Shown here: positions 1 through 7,192 of the stretch, in pieces
Position numbering within the stretch: the first letter of the stretch is position 1
Layout: each line of letters begins with the position of its first letter
IMG/VR virus record: IMGVR_UViG_3300027779_000099
Location: 1 to 30,696 of that record
Length of the DNA: 30,696 nucleotides
Strand: one strand, 5' to 3'
From: a virus
Notes under the pieces: generated by a model
Told to the model about the DNA's origin: nothing
The model's input: the letters and a program-made list of their open reading frames with translations, nothing else
The model's database searches: none
Made by a program: the position numbers and the translations under genes

Positions 1-2
1 AC

Positions 3-290
3 CAGTCTTCAGATAGAAACTTAAAAGATAATATAGTACCAATTGAATCACCATTAGAGAAACTATCTCAAATCAATGGAGTAACATTTGATTGGAACAA
101 TAAACAAGACCTTTATACAGGCCGGGATATAGGAGTAATAGCTCAAGAGATTGAGAAAGTACTACCCGAAATAGTACAAACTCGAGAAACGGGTTTCAAA
201 GCAGTACGTTATGATAAAATTGTCGCGTTATTAATTGAAGCAATTAAAGAGCAGCAGTTACAAATAGATGAGTTAAAGACTCGTTTATAG
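3..290 (+). CDS. C-terminal end of a tail-fibre protein with S74 intramolecular chaperone domain (5' partial)
   Basis: The window opens inside this gene: the open frame begins at base 3 and ends at the TAG at 288-290, giving the last 95 residues. The visible part is the S74 (endosialidase-type) chaperone domain. It has the SSDRNLKDNI start motif, then an IGVIAQEIEKVLPE helix, a YDKIVALLIEAI helix and a short C-terminal coiled coil. In characterised members this domain trimerises fibre or spike proteins and then cuts itself off at the conserved Ser-Asp. The same domain recurs at the right side of the window (29602-30030) with very similar sequence, so the two are paralogues. What the missing N-terminal part binds cannot be seen. 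Confidence 0.85.
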   Translation, partial: QSSDRNLKDNIVPIESPLEKLSQINGVTFDWNNKQDLYTGRDIGVIAQEIEKVLPEIVQTRETGFKAVRYDKIVALLIEAIKEQQLQIDELKTRL

Positions 291-306
291 CGACCAATCT
301 ATAATT

Positions 307-798
307 ATGGAAAATATGCCAACAGTACCTACTTGGTCACACCAAGGAAGGTTAATCACATCTATTTCAGACATGCCAAAAGGAACTTATGGTTTCATCT
401 ATGAGGTTTACCACAAACCAACAGATGTAAAATATATAGGAAAGAAAGTTCTTTATTTCGAAAGGAATAAAAGACTTGGTAAAAAAGCCTTAGAAGAGTT
501 AAGATTAGAAAGAAAGGCAAAAGGAATAGGAGGAAGAACCCCAGCCAAACAAAAAGTAATAACAGAATCAGACTGGTTATACTACTACGGATCCCAGAAA
601 GAGATACTAAAACTATCTAAAGAAGATAATGCTTCTGAGAATTGGGAGAAAAGAATACTACAGTTTGTCCCTAATAAAAAACTACTTACCTATTTTGAAA
701 CCAAACACCTAATGGTGAGTGGAGTATTGGAGGATGAATTAAGTTCTCACATCAACGATAATATCTTAGGTAAATTCTACCGCAAAGACTTTAAATAG
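307..798 (+). CDS. GIY-YIG family nuclease, Seg-like (putative homing endonuclease)
   Basis: This 163-aa protein carries a degenerate GIY-YIG nuclease pattern. A GFIYE strand lies at residues 29-33, followed by KYIGKK at 43-48. The phage Seg-like signature ESDWLYYYGS is at 87-96, and a candidate metal-binding Glu is at 131 in a YFETK context. The C-terminal stretch with HINDN is also typical of these proteins. Such enzymes nick or cut DNA and often behave as free-standing homing endonucleases in T4-like phages. The ATG at 307 follows the fibre gene stop by 16 nt with no Shine-Dalgarno; a second ATG at 316 is possible. Active mobility is not shown by the sequence. Confidence 0.7.
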   Translation: MENMPTVPTWSHQGRLITSISDMPKGTYGFIYEVYHKPTDVKYIGKKVLYFERNKRLGKKALEELRLERKAKGIGGRTPAKQKVITESDWLYYYGSQKEILKLSKEDNASENWEKRILQFVPNKKLLTYFETKHLMVSGVLEDELSSHINDNILGKFYRKDFK

Positions 799-807
799 AG
801 CAAAGTA

Positions 808-860
808 ATACACTAGGTTTTTAGCGTGTTTATGACTGCCGCCATCGATAGCTAGTGTAT
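808..860 (+). other. Inverted repeat in the largest gene-free gap of the left block
   Basis: ATACACTAG (808-816) and CTAGTGTAT (852-860) are perfect 9-nt inverted repeats separated by 35 nt. No T-run follows, so it is not an obvious intrinsic terminator. The right arm runs into the octamer TATTTATA. It could be an mRNA structure or a protein-binding site. The gap 799-971 shows no tRNA or open reading frame that I trust. Confidence 0.4.
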
Positions 861-865
861 TTATA
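858..865 (+). promoter_or_regulatory. TATTTATA octamer, candidate late promoter element
   Basis: A copy of the TATTTATA octamer that recurs upstream of gene groups in this window. This copy lies 106 nt before the ATG at 972 and overlaps the inverted-repeat arm at 852-860. It is the less convincing of two copies in this gap. Confidence 0.3.
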
Positions 866-941
866 CGTACAGTTATTTCAAATGCATAGAGACAGTTTTT
901 AAATATAGTAAATCTTTTACTTAGAATACATTCATAAAAGC

Positions 942-949
942 TATTTATA
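942..949 (+). promoter_or_regulatory. CTATTTATA, candidate late promoter element for 972-1358
   Basis: TATTTATA preceded by C, ending 22 nt before the ATG at 972. No -35-like box is evident upstream, as expected for a T4-type late promoter that relies on one extended -10 element. Confidence 0.45.
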
Positions 950-971
950 CTAAAGCACACAGTCCTGAAGA

Positions 972-1358
972 ATGAAACTAAGTAAAATAATAAAGGAGAT
1001 TAATAAAGATGAGATCAATATGATTGGTTATGATCTAAATGATCTTGAATTTGAAAATGTCAAACATATATTTCCAAAAATAACAGATGGAAATTACGGA
1101 TCATCAGTAGCATTTCCCGAACCATCCGATAGTATGGTAATGATTGGAAATGAAGACTCTTTAGAACGCTGGAAAGTAGATATTAAAAGCAGATATGGTA
1201 ATGTAGAAATAAGGTTCTACCCTCATGCAACAGCATGGTTCGATAAAGTAAAAGTACACGATAGTAAATTTATACAAGACAAAGAGGATTATACAAACGC
1301 CAAAGGACGTTGGCTAGATAAAGAAAGAAAAGCCGGAAAGTCATCTGGATTAGATTAA
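972..1358 (+). CDS. Small protein with capsid-targeting-like N terminus, function unknown
   Basis: A 128-aa protein that I do not recognise as a family. It starts MKLSKIIKE, the clearest form of the N-terminal tag shared by several proteins here, with Glu9 at the position where a gp21-type protease would cut. The rest is a mixed alpha/beta sequence with aromatic strands (around residues 80-95) and a highly charged, Lys-rich C terminus. By analogy with T4 internal proteins it may be packaged in the head and injected. It is preceded by a TATTTATA element and followed after 10 nt by the kinase-like gene. The tag assignment is inference from pattern; no enzymatic motif is visible. Confidence 0.6.
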   Translation: MKLSKIIKEINKDEINMIGYDLNDLEFENVKHIFPKITDGNYGSSVAFPEPSDSMVMIGNEDSLERWKVDIKSRYGNVEIRFYPHATAWFDKVKVHDSKFIQDKEDYTNAKGRWLDKERKAGKSSGLD

Positions 1359-1368
1359 AATTGTTAAT

Positions 1369-1809
1369 ATGAAAAAACACAGAATCACATTAGGAGAAGT
1401 TCTTCAATATGATCCTGATTTTGAGAATGAGGTTGATAAAATTAAAAATCAAGGAGGAGTATATATTAGCAACAAACCATCAGGAGATTACGGAACAGTT
1501 TTTCTCTTAAACGGCAAAGCCGTAAAAGTTACTACAGATTCAGTAGAACTTGAACATGCACAAAAACTCAAAGGTAAAAAAACCAATAACTTCGTTTTTA
1601 TCTACGATGTAACACAGAGAAATGAGAAATTAGGTATCATTACAATGGAAGTTCTCGGTCAATTAAATCAGCAAATACCGGAAGAATGGGTAGAAGCAAC
1701 TGAAAAAGAAGCACAGAGACTGGGTATAGATCCTGAAGAATTAGATTTTATAGGAGATAACGTGATGGAACATCCTAAAACAGGTAAATTAAAAATGATT
1801 GACGTTTAG
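1369..1809 (+). CDS. Minimal protein-kinase-like protein
   Basis: The 146-aa product reads like a kinase fold cut down to its ATP-binding parts. A glycine-rich loop SGDYGTV lies at residues 38-44 and an AVKVT lysine strand at 51-55 (Lys53). A candidate helix-C Glu is at 60-62, and a hinge-like ITMEVLG at 91-97. A catalytic-loop-like D126-x4-N131 follows, and the protein ends in MIDV, whose Asp145 sits where the DFG Asp would be. The spacing from D126 to N131 (5) and from N131 to D145 (14) matches kinases. The large C-lobe is missing, so it may be a pseudokinase or a reduced enzyme. The N terminus MKKHRITLGE has L-G-E at residues 8-10, a weaker version of the tag seen in neighbours. Confidence 0.5.
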   Translation: MKKHRITLGEVLQYDPDFENEVDKIKNQGGVYISNKPSGDYGTVFLLNGKAVKVTTDSVELEHAQKLKGKKTNNFVFIYDVTQRNEKLGIITMEVLGQLNQQIPEEWVEATEKEAQRLGIDPEELDFIGDNVMEHPKTGKLKMIDV

Positions 1810-1863
1810 TTGGTAGTTTAAGATTTTTTTCATATCTTTACTATAGAGTAGTTACAGCACTTT

Positions 1864-2787
1864 ATGGAATATACCGTTTTACTAGCTTCTGTCGAAAATC
1901 TATTAGGCAAGAGTCACAAGAGGTCTAGGGGCAATCACGCCTTCTCTTGTCCCTTTTGTAATCATAGAAAACCGAAGCTAGAAATTAATTTTGCGACTAA
2001 TGAGGAAGGACAGAATCCTTGGGAATGTTGGGTATGCCAAACAAGAGGAAGAACCATTCGTTCCCTACTGTACCAATTAAAGGTACCAAAAGAAGAAGCA
2101 AATGATATATTAAAGTACCTACCAAAAGGACAGACATATAATTTAGATTTGAGCACCGTAGTTCAATTACCTAAAGAATTCCAGTTACTAACTAATGCAA
2201 CACCTACCTCATATGTAGGTAATATAATTAAAAAGTATCTATATGCGAGAGGATTTACCAACAATGATTTTATTAAATATGGTATTGGATACTGTACAAG
2301 TGGAGAATATGGAGGACGAGTTATTATACCAAGTTATAATGAATCCAACCAACTCAACTTTTTTGTTGCAAGAACTTATGATGGGAATTATTTTAAGTAC
2401 AAAAATCCGGAAGCTAGTAAAGACATAATTATTTTCGAAAACCTTATTAACTGGAATGCTCCTATAGTAATATGTGAGGGTGTGTTTGATGCAATAGCTA
2501 TTAAACGAAATGCCATTCCAATTCTAGGAAAATCAATAAGTAATTCCTTAATGATAAAATTAATACAAAGTAAATCTAAAGAAATATACATTGCTTTAGA
2601 CAAAGACGCTCAATACAAAGCCTTTCAGTATAGTGAACAGTTCTTAAGTATGGGCAAAAAGGTTTTCATGGTAAAAATGGAGGAAAAAGATCCTAGTGAG
2701 ATGGGATTCAAAAATTTCACAAAACATATACAAACTGCAGAAGAGTTGGACCTTCAAGCTATAATGCAATATAAATTAAGCTTATGA
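1864..2787 (+). CDS. DNA primase (CHC2 zinc finger plus TOPRIM)
   Basis: A 307-aa DnaG-type primase that would make RNA primers for lagging-strand synthesis, the role of T4 gp61. A CHC2-like zinc finger uses C29-x2-C32 and C55-x2-C58. A DnaG-core strand GGRVIIPSY is at 150-157. The TOPRIM domain has EGVFDA at 205-210 and ALDKD at 244-248, giving the metal-binding Glu and DxD. There is no helicase domain, so this is a stand-alone primase, unlike T7 gp4. The 54-nt gap upstream has no TATTTATA element, which suggests a different (earlier) promoter from the virion genes. It overlaps the next gene by ATGA, so the nuclease is probably co-translated. Confidence 0.85.
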   Translation: MEYTVLLASVENLLGKSHKRSRGNHAFSCPFCNHRKPKLEINFATNEEGQNPWECWVCQTRGRTIRSLLYQLKVPKEEANDILKYLPKGQTYNLDLSTVVQLPKEFQLLTNATPTSYVGNIIKKYLYARGFTNNDFIKYGIGYCTSGEYGGRVIIPSYNESNQLNFFVARTYDGNYFKYKNPEASKDIIIFENLINWNAPIVICEGVFDAIAIKRNAIPILGKSISNSLMIKLIQSKSKEIYIALDKDAQYKAFQYSEQFLSMGKKVFMVKMEEKDPSEMGFKNFTKHIQTAEELDLQAIMQYKLSL

Positions 2788-3566
2788 TAAAGCAAGGAAT
2801 GAATATTCTAAAAGAGCATTCAAAAAAGAGATTAGAATTCAACCCAGATTTAAAACAAATAAATTTTCTCGATAGAAGAGTGTACCAAAGATCGGAAGGA
2901 GTATTTTACCCATCTGTAACTACAATACTCCAGTATATGCCCAAGAATAAGTTTTTCGAAACATGGATGAAAGACGTTGGGCATAATGCCGATCTAATTA
3001 TGCGGAGAGCAGGTAAACAGGGTACACAGGTACATGAAGCAGCTGAACAGTTAGTATTAGGAGAAGAAATTAGTTGGATAGACGATTACGGTAAAGCAAA
3101 GTATAGTCAACTAGTATGGGAAATGATTCTTAAGTTTTACGACTTCTGGACAACCCATAAACCAGAACTAATATCATCAGAAGACTTTGTATGGTCAGAT
3201 AAACATAAATATGCAGGTACAGCAGACCTAGTAGTAAAGATGAATGGCGAAATTTGGTTATTAGATATTAAAACCTCTAACTCAGTACACAAGTCATTTG
3301 ACTTACAGTTAGCTGCATATGCTAAAGGATTAGAAGAATCTAAAGGCATTAAAGTAGAAAGAACAGGTATCATTTGGCTAAAAGCACATTCAAGAGGTCC
3401 TTCTAAACAAAAGAACGTAATACAGGGTAAAGGATGGAAGTTATTACAGATAGATGATATCGAAACTAATTTCGAATTGTTTAATAGTATTTATAATCTT
3501 TATAGGTTAGACCACCCTACAACAGAGCCTATTTATTATAAATACCCAACAAAATTAAAGATATGA
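2784..3566 (+). CDS. PD-(D/E)XK nuclease of the RecB/Cas4 type
   Basis: A 260-aa single-domain nuclease. The expected motifs occur in order: GTQVHEAAE at 80-88 (His84), an SSEDFV element at 131-136, AGTADLV at 144-150 (Asp148), LLDIKTS at 159-165 (Asp161 and Lys163), and QLAAYAKG at 175-182. Together these form the PD-(D/E)XK active site of RecB-, AddB- and Cas4-like exonucleases. It overlaps the primase gene by 4 nt and the lipoprotein gene by 4 nt. Next to the primase, a role in replication, recombination or host-DNA degradation is likely. There is no cysteine cluster for a Cas4-type iron-sulphur site, so a plain RecB-like exonuclease is the better reading. Confidence 0.8.
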   Translation: MIKQGMNILKEHSKKRLEFNPDLKQINFLDRRVYQRSEGVFYPSVTTILQYMPKNKFFETWMKDVGHNADLIMRRAGKQGTQVHEAAEQLVLGEEISWIDDYGKAKYSQLVWEMILKFYDFWTTHKPELISSEDFVWSDKHKYAGTADLVVKMNGEIWLLDIKTSNSVHKSFDLQLAAYAKGLEESKGIKVERTGIIWLKAHSRGPSKQKNVIQGKGWKLLQIDDIETNFELFNSIYNLYRLDHPTTEPIYYKYPTKLKI

Positions 3567-4537
3567 AGAACTTAATCTACCTATTATTAGTAACATTAAC
3601 AATTTCTTGCTCATCTTTTCGTGTATCTACATTAAACTATGACCCAATCTATGGTCCTGATGGAACTGAAATAAAAGTAGATACTATTGAATCCGAATGG
3701 GAATTAAATAGGAAGTTTAGATTTGATGATAGATTTAGATGGGATTTTGCACAATATGCAATGACACAAAACCTAAGATGGCATACTGATTTTTATTGGA
3801 ATAACAGAATGCATAGAAGTCCATTCGCATCATCCTTTGATTTCTATTGGAACTCAAATGAATACTGGTGGAATTGGGCAAGTAACTATCCATTTAATTA
3901 TGGATTCAATCATTGGGATAGATTTGGATTCTATGGTAACTATGGGTATAATAGTTGGAATAATTGGGGGAGTTATGGATATGGTTGGAATCATTGGGGT
4001 TGGAGACAACAAATGAATACTTATGCTTGGCAACATAGAAATAGACCTAATACAGCTTATATTAATGGTAGAAGAGGTTCAAATATTAATAATAATAATA
4101 TTGGCAGACGTGTTGTAGATATAGTCAATAATAATAACAATAGTGTTAGTAGTGTTATAAGAATAAACAAACCAAGACCAAATACAACAACAGAAACAGT
4201 TGATAATACATTAGATTGGAATATTAATGATATAACAAATACATTAATTAAAAATTTTAATGGAAACGTAATAAGAGTTTATACTAATCCAAACAATGTA
4301 CCTAATGTAATTATTAGAAATAACAACAACAGTAACAATAATAGTAATAACGTAAGAGGTTCTTGGAAACCCAATAATAACTCAAGTAATAATAACGTTA
4401 GAGTTTATCAAAGACCATCGAATAATGGTTCATCCAATATTAGAAACTCATCATCTAATAATACAAAGTCATCATCTTCTTCATCAAATAATACAAGAAG
4501 CAGCGTTAAAAGTGGAAATAATAATAAAAGACAATAA
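3563..4537 (+). CDS. Asn/Ser- and aromatic-rich lipoprotein
   Basis: The 324-aa product begins with a short lipoprotein signal peptide (charged MKN, hydrophobic 4-14, then ISC with Cys16 as the lipidation residue). Residues 58-155 are very rich in Trp, Tyr, Asn and Gly. Residues 172-324 are almost wholly Asn, Ser, Arg and Thr. I know this architecture from flavobacterial surface lipoproteins, which makes it a likely host-derived gene. The mature protein would sit in the outer membrane or envelope of a Bacteroidetes host, where superinfection exclusion or envelope modification are plausible roles. It overlaps the nuclease gene upstream and shares a TAATG junction with the P-loop kinase downstream. 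No catalytic motif is visible. Confidence 0.7.
   Translation: MKNLIYLLLVTLTISCSSFRVSTLNYDPIYGPDGTEIKVDTIESEWELNRKFRFDDRFRWDFAQYAMTQNLRWHTDFYWNNRMHRSPFASSFDFYWNSNEYWWNWASNYPFNYGFNHWDRFGFYGNYGYNSWNNWGSYGYGWNHWGWRQQMNTYAWQHRNRPNTAYINGRRGSNINNNNIGRRVVDIVNNNNNSVSSVIRINKPRPNTTTETVDNTLDWNINDITNTLIKNFNGNVIRVYTNPNNVPNVIIRNNNNSNNNSNNVRGSWKPNNNSSNNNVRVYQRPSNNGSSNIRNSSSNNTKSSSSSSNNTRSSVKSGNNNKRQ
4080..4534 (+). repeat. Low-complexity AAT/AGT-rich coding tract
   Basis: Runs of AAT and AAC Asn codons mixed with Ser codons encode the C-terminal half of the lipoprotein. The tract is imperfect and in frame, so it is a coding low-complexity region and not a microsatellite in non-coding DNA. It would be prone to length change by slippage. 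Confidence 0.6.
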
Positions 4538-5472
4538 TGAAACTAAGCGACATCATTTTAGAAGTTAATAATGGAAAACCAAAAGCAGTAATAATGGCTG
4601 GAGGAGCCGGTGTAGGTAAATCCTATATTCTTAATCAATTGCATTTAGATAGCCTAGAGCAATTTAATGCTGATAAATACGTTGAAGATCCTAAGAGCCC
4701 AATGTATAATAAGTTAGGACCAGCAGCAGCACAAAATGACAAAGATGTTAATTTAGCAATTGAAAACGGAACCAGTTTCGTATGGGATACAACAGCTTCA
4801 GGAGTACGTTTTATGAAGACGTTATCCAAACTAATAAGAAAAGGATACGATATATACATGGTAATGGTGTATTCTCACCCAATGATATCCTATATGCAAA
4901 ACTTTGCTAGAGAAAGAAACATTCCTGCACCAGCAGTATTCTCTACATGGAGAAATGTATACCAAAAAATAGCTGAATATAGTAAACTAGTTAATGGTAA
5001 TATTTCTATATTTGTAAATGACTATAATGGTAAATTTAAAAAAGAGGTAGAAGGTTTTAATACTGCAGCTAAAGGCGGAGTAGACGGAATTAAGAAGTAC
5101 CTAGAAAAATATAATGAACTAAAAGGAGTAGGTCAATCATCATTCTTTACTCCTATAGAAATGACACCTGAAGAAGAAAAAGCATTTGCTTCAGCAGTAT
5201 CCGGTATCAGTAGAGACATTAATAACAGAGGAGAAGATAAAGCTGTTAAAAAAGAATTCTTAAAAACATTTCAAAACAATGGAGTTGGACCTGGAGCAGA
5301 TAAATTAAAATTAGCTATTACTAAATATAACGACAGTAAAGATAAAAGAGATGCAGCCCATAACGATATATTAAAAAATATTGCAGATATGATATTCTCA
5401 CCTGAGTTTCAAGAGATATTAAGACATTCAACACCATCTGAAATAGATAGTAAAATTCAAAACTTTTTGTAA
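4537..5472 (+). CDS. Zeta-toxin-like P-loop kinase with capsid-targeting-like N terminus
   Basis: This 311-aa protein starts MKLSDIILE and is followed at once by a P-loop kinase domain: Walker A GGAGVGKS at 22-29, NADKYVED at 44-51, WDTTASG at 83-89 and a lid-type ARERNIPAP at 124-132 with two Arg. This is the pattern of zeta-toxin and polynucleotide-kinase-like small-molecule kinases. Zeta toxins phosphorylate UDP-N-acetylglucosamine, but the substrate here is not readable. Residues 190-311 form a helical, charged extension without a recognised domain. The tag at residues 1-9 suggests packaging into the head and delivery with the DNA. The start codon overlaps the lipoprotein stop (TAATG). 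Confidence 0.7.
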   Translation: MKLSDIILEVNNGKPKAVIMAGGAGVGKSYILNQLHLDSLEQFNADKYVEDPKSPMYNKLGPAAAQNDKDVNLAIENGTSFVWDTTASGVRFMKTLSKLIRKGYDIYMVMVYSHPMISYMQNFARERNIPAPAVFSTWRNVYQKIAEYSKLVNGNISIFVNDYNGKFKKEVEGFNTAAKGGVDGIKKYLEKYNELKGVGQSSFFTPIEMTPEEEKAFASAVSGISRDINNRGEDKAVKKEFLKTFQNNGVGPGADKLKLAITKYNDSKDKRDAAHNDILKNIADMIFSPEFQEILRHSTPSEIDSKIQNFL

Positions 5473-5475
5473 GAA

Positions 5476-6657
5476 ATGGCAATAGCACTATACCCAGGAG
5501 CATTTAAACCACCTCATAAAGGTCATTTTGAAGTAGCAAAACTACTACTTAATGGAAGTTATAATGGACAAGTATATAATATAGACGATTATACTGAAAA
5601 AGGAGGGAGTGTTCTCAATAACGATAAGAGCACTAAACCGGATATTAGTAAAGTAATAATCTTTCCCGGTGGCGGAGAACGTAACGGTATAACTAAAGAA
5701 GAAGCAACCGCTATATGGACAATGTATGCAAAACACCTACCAGGTGTAGTAATAGAAGATGGACAGAAAAACCCAATGTTTGCAGCTAAAGATTATGCTA
5801 AAGCAAATCCAACACAAGAGTTTTATGCAATAACAGGTATTAGAGAAGAAGAAGATTTAGTAGATTTAAAAAGAGTTACTACATTTAAAAATGTACCTAA
5901 CGTTGGAGGATTAGTTATCTCTAATAAAGCAACTCAAGGAGTTAGAGCTACTAATTTACGCAACATAGCACTACAGGGCAGTCTAGACGATATTAGAGAC
6001 TTCTTCCCAAAAGAACTAAGCAGAGAAGATCTATTAGAAATAATTAATATGTTAAAATCATCAATAATACAAGAAGCTTTTGAAGGCGCAGCATTCAAAA
6101 CAATAGACGACCACTTTTTAAAAGAAGATACTCCTTTCAAAGCAGCACCTTCTAAAGATAGAGAAAAACTTGGAGCACTATACACCCAATTACAGGGTAT
6201 GATTAGTACTGATTCATATAGTTTACAAATGAACCAAGACCATATTAGAATCTCATTAAGTAATAATAAGAGAATAGATAATTTTGAATTCGCACCATTT
6301 ATGGCATCCTTATTAGAGTATATGATAGATGAAGGAATGAAGATAATACCATTACCCGAAATAAAGATTAAACAAGATATTACAGAAGCAGACAACTTCT
6401 TCGGAAGAACAGCTTACTACAATCCAGGAGAAAAAGAACTAGTAGTCTATACATTAGGTAGACACCCTAAAGATGTTATGAGATCTTTTTCACACGAAAT
6501 GATTCACCATGAACAGAACCTACAAGGACGTTTAAAAAGTTACGGTACTACCAATACCAATGAAGACGATGCTTTAGTAGAAATAGAAAAAGAAGCATAT
6601 CTAAGAGGAAACATTACATTTAGAAACTGGGAAGATAAAATAAAGAATGAGCGTTAA
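5476..6657 (+). CDS. Nucleotidyltransferase (NMNAT/cytidylyltransferase type) fused to an HExxH metalloprotease-like domain
   Basis: The 393-aa product has an N-terminal nucleotidyltransferase: LYPGAFKPPHKGH at 5-17 carries the HxGH motif (His14, His17), and SNKATQGVRATNLR at 149-162 corresponds to the C-terminal Ser/Arg motif. Such enzymes move AMP or CMP onto a small substrate, as in NAD synthesis. Residues 192-200 read MLKSSIIQE, a near copy of the tag at the N termini of neighbouring proteins. The C-terminal part contains SHEMIHHEQ at 339-347, an HExxH zinc site (His340, Glu341, His344), with candidate third ligands Glu369-Glu373. The gene may therefore be a fusion, or may contain an internal start at 6049. 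Its end overlaps the HAD gene by 11 nt. Confidence 0.75.
   Translation: MAIALYPGAFKPPHKGHFEVAKLLLNGSYNGQVYNIDDYTEKGGSVLNNDKSTKPDISKVIIFPGGGERNGITKEEATAIWTMYAKHLPGVVIEDGQKNPMFAAKDYAKANPTQEFYAITGIREEEDLVDLKRVTTFKNVPNVGGLVISNKATQGVRATNLRNIALQGSLDDIRDFFPKELSREDLLEIINMLKSSIIQEAFEGAAFKTIDDHFLKEDTPFKAAPSKDREKLGALYTQLQGMISTDSYSLQMNQDHIRISLSNNKRIDNFEFAPFMASLLEYMIDEGMKIIPLPEIKIKQDITEADNFFGRTAYYNPGEKELVVYTLGRHPKDVMRSFSHEMIHHEQNLQGRLKSYGTTNTNEDDALVEIEKEAYLRGNITFRNWEDKIKNER
6049..6657 (+). other. Possible internal translation product: tagged HExxH domain alone
   Basis: An in-frame ATG at 6049 inside the nucleotidyltransferase gene would give a 202-aa product beginning MLKSSIIQE. That matches MKLSDIILE and MKLSKIIKE in length, in Ser4 or Ser5, in the I-I pair at 6-7 and in Glu at 9. 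The bases before it (AATAATTAAT) look like other start regions in this phage. The alternative is a fossil of gene fusion, with no initiation here. Confidence 0.35.
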
Positions 6658-7192
6658 ACTAACAGATTTACTAGAAACATATCCACTACCTGAACAAAAG
6701 GTAGTTCCACCATATCAAATATACTGCGATATGGATGGAGTATTAACTGATTTTGAATCCCGATTCGATCACTTTACTGGAATGCACCCTCAAGATTACG
6801 AAAAGAAACACGGAGCACCAGGATTTTGGGATTTGATTGATAACCAAATTGGAGTTAAATTCTGGGTAGGTATGGATTGGATGCCTGGAGGAGAGCAACT
6901 ATGGAACTTTATTAAACCATACCAACCACACTTACTTACTTCTCCTTCTAGAAATGATAATTCTAGATTAGGAAAAAACCTATGGGTTAAGAATAATTTA
7001 AACCCAAAACCAAAAGTGATATTTGCATACTCAAAAGATAAACAAACAAAAGCTAACCCACAGAGTATATTAATAGATGATAAAGGATCGAATATAAAAG
7101 AATGGGCAGCAGCCAACGGCATTGCAATTAGGTGTAAAGATGGAAATGTAGTCCCTGTTATAAAACAACTAAAAGACTTAGGTTATGAATGA
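6647..7192 (+). CDS. HAD-family 5'(3')-deoxyribonucleotidase-like phosphatase with tag-like N terminus
   Basis: This 181-aa haloacid-dehalogenase-type phosphatase has motif I CDMDGVLTDF at 27-36 (nucleophile Asp28, acid/base Asp30). Motif II is LLTSPS at 96-101, a Lys is available around 120-135, and motif IV is LIDDKGSN at 142-149. The cap region with FWDLID and FWVGMDW resembles 5'(3')-deoxyribonucleotidases, which dephosphorylate nucleoside monophosphates. The N terminus MSVKLTDLLE fits the recurring tag, with L-L-E ending at residue 10 before the domain starts at about residue 22. Overlaps with both neighbours point to one translation unit with the nucleotidyltransferase gene, suggesting a shared nucleotide-metabolism role. 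Confidence 0.75.
   Translation: MSVKLTDLLETYPLPEQKVVPPYQIYCDMDGVLTDFESRFDHFTGMHPQDYEKKHGAPGFWDLIDNQIGVKFWVGMDWMPGGEQLWNFIKPYQPHLLTSPSRNDNSRLGKNLWVKNNLNPKPKVIFAYSKDKQTKANPQSILIDDKGSNIKEWAAANGIAIRCKDGNVVPVIKQLKDLGYE

Noticed and set aside
3488-3495. TATTTATA copy inside the RecB-like nuclease gene as promoter for the lipoprotein
   Set aside because: It lies in coding sequence 67 nt before the lipoprotein start without other support; A/T-rich codons can make it by chance.
2784-3566. Cas4 as part of a phage-borne CRISPR system
   Set aside because: No cysteine cluster for the iron-sulphur site, and no cas genes or array nearby; a RecB-type phage exonuclease is enough.
4080-4534. AAT-rich tract as a non-coding satellite or origin
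   Set aside because: The frame stays open throughout and joins a signal peptide and a TAATG junction, so it is coding.
5934-6395. A 153-aa minus-strand open frame
   Set aside because: It lies wholly within the nucleotidyltransferase fusion gene, which has clear motifs on the + strand.
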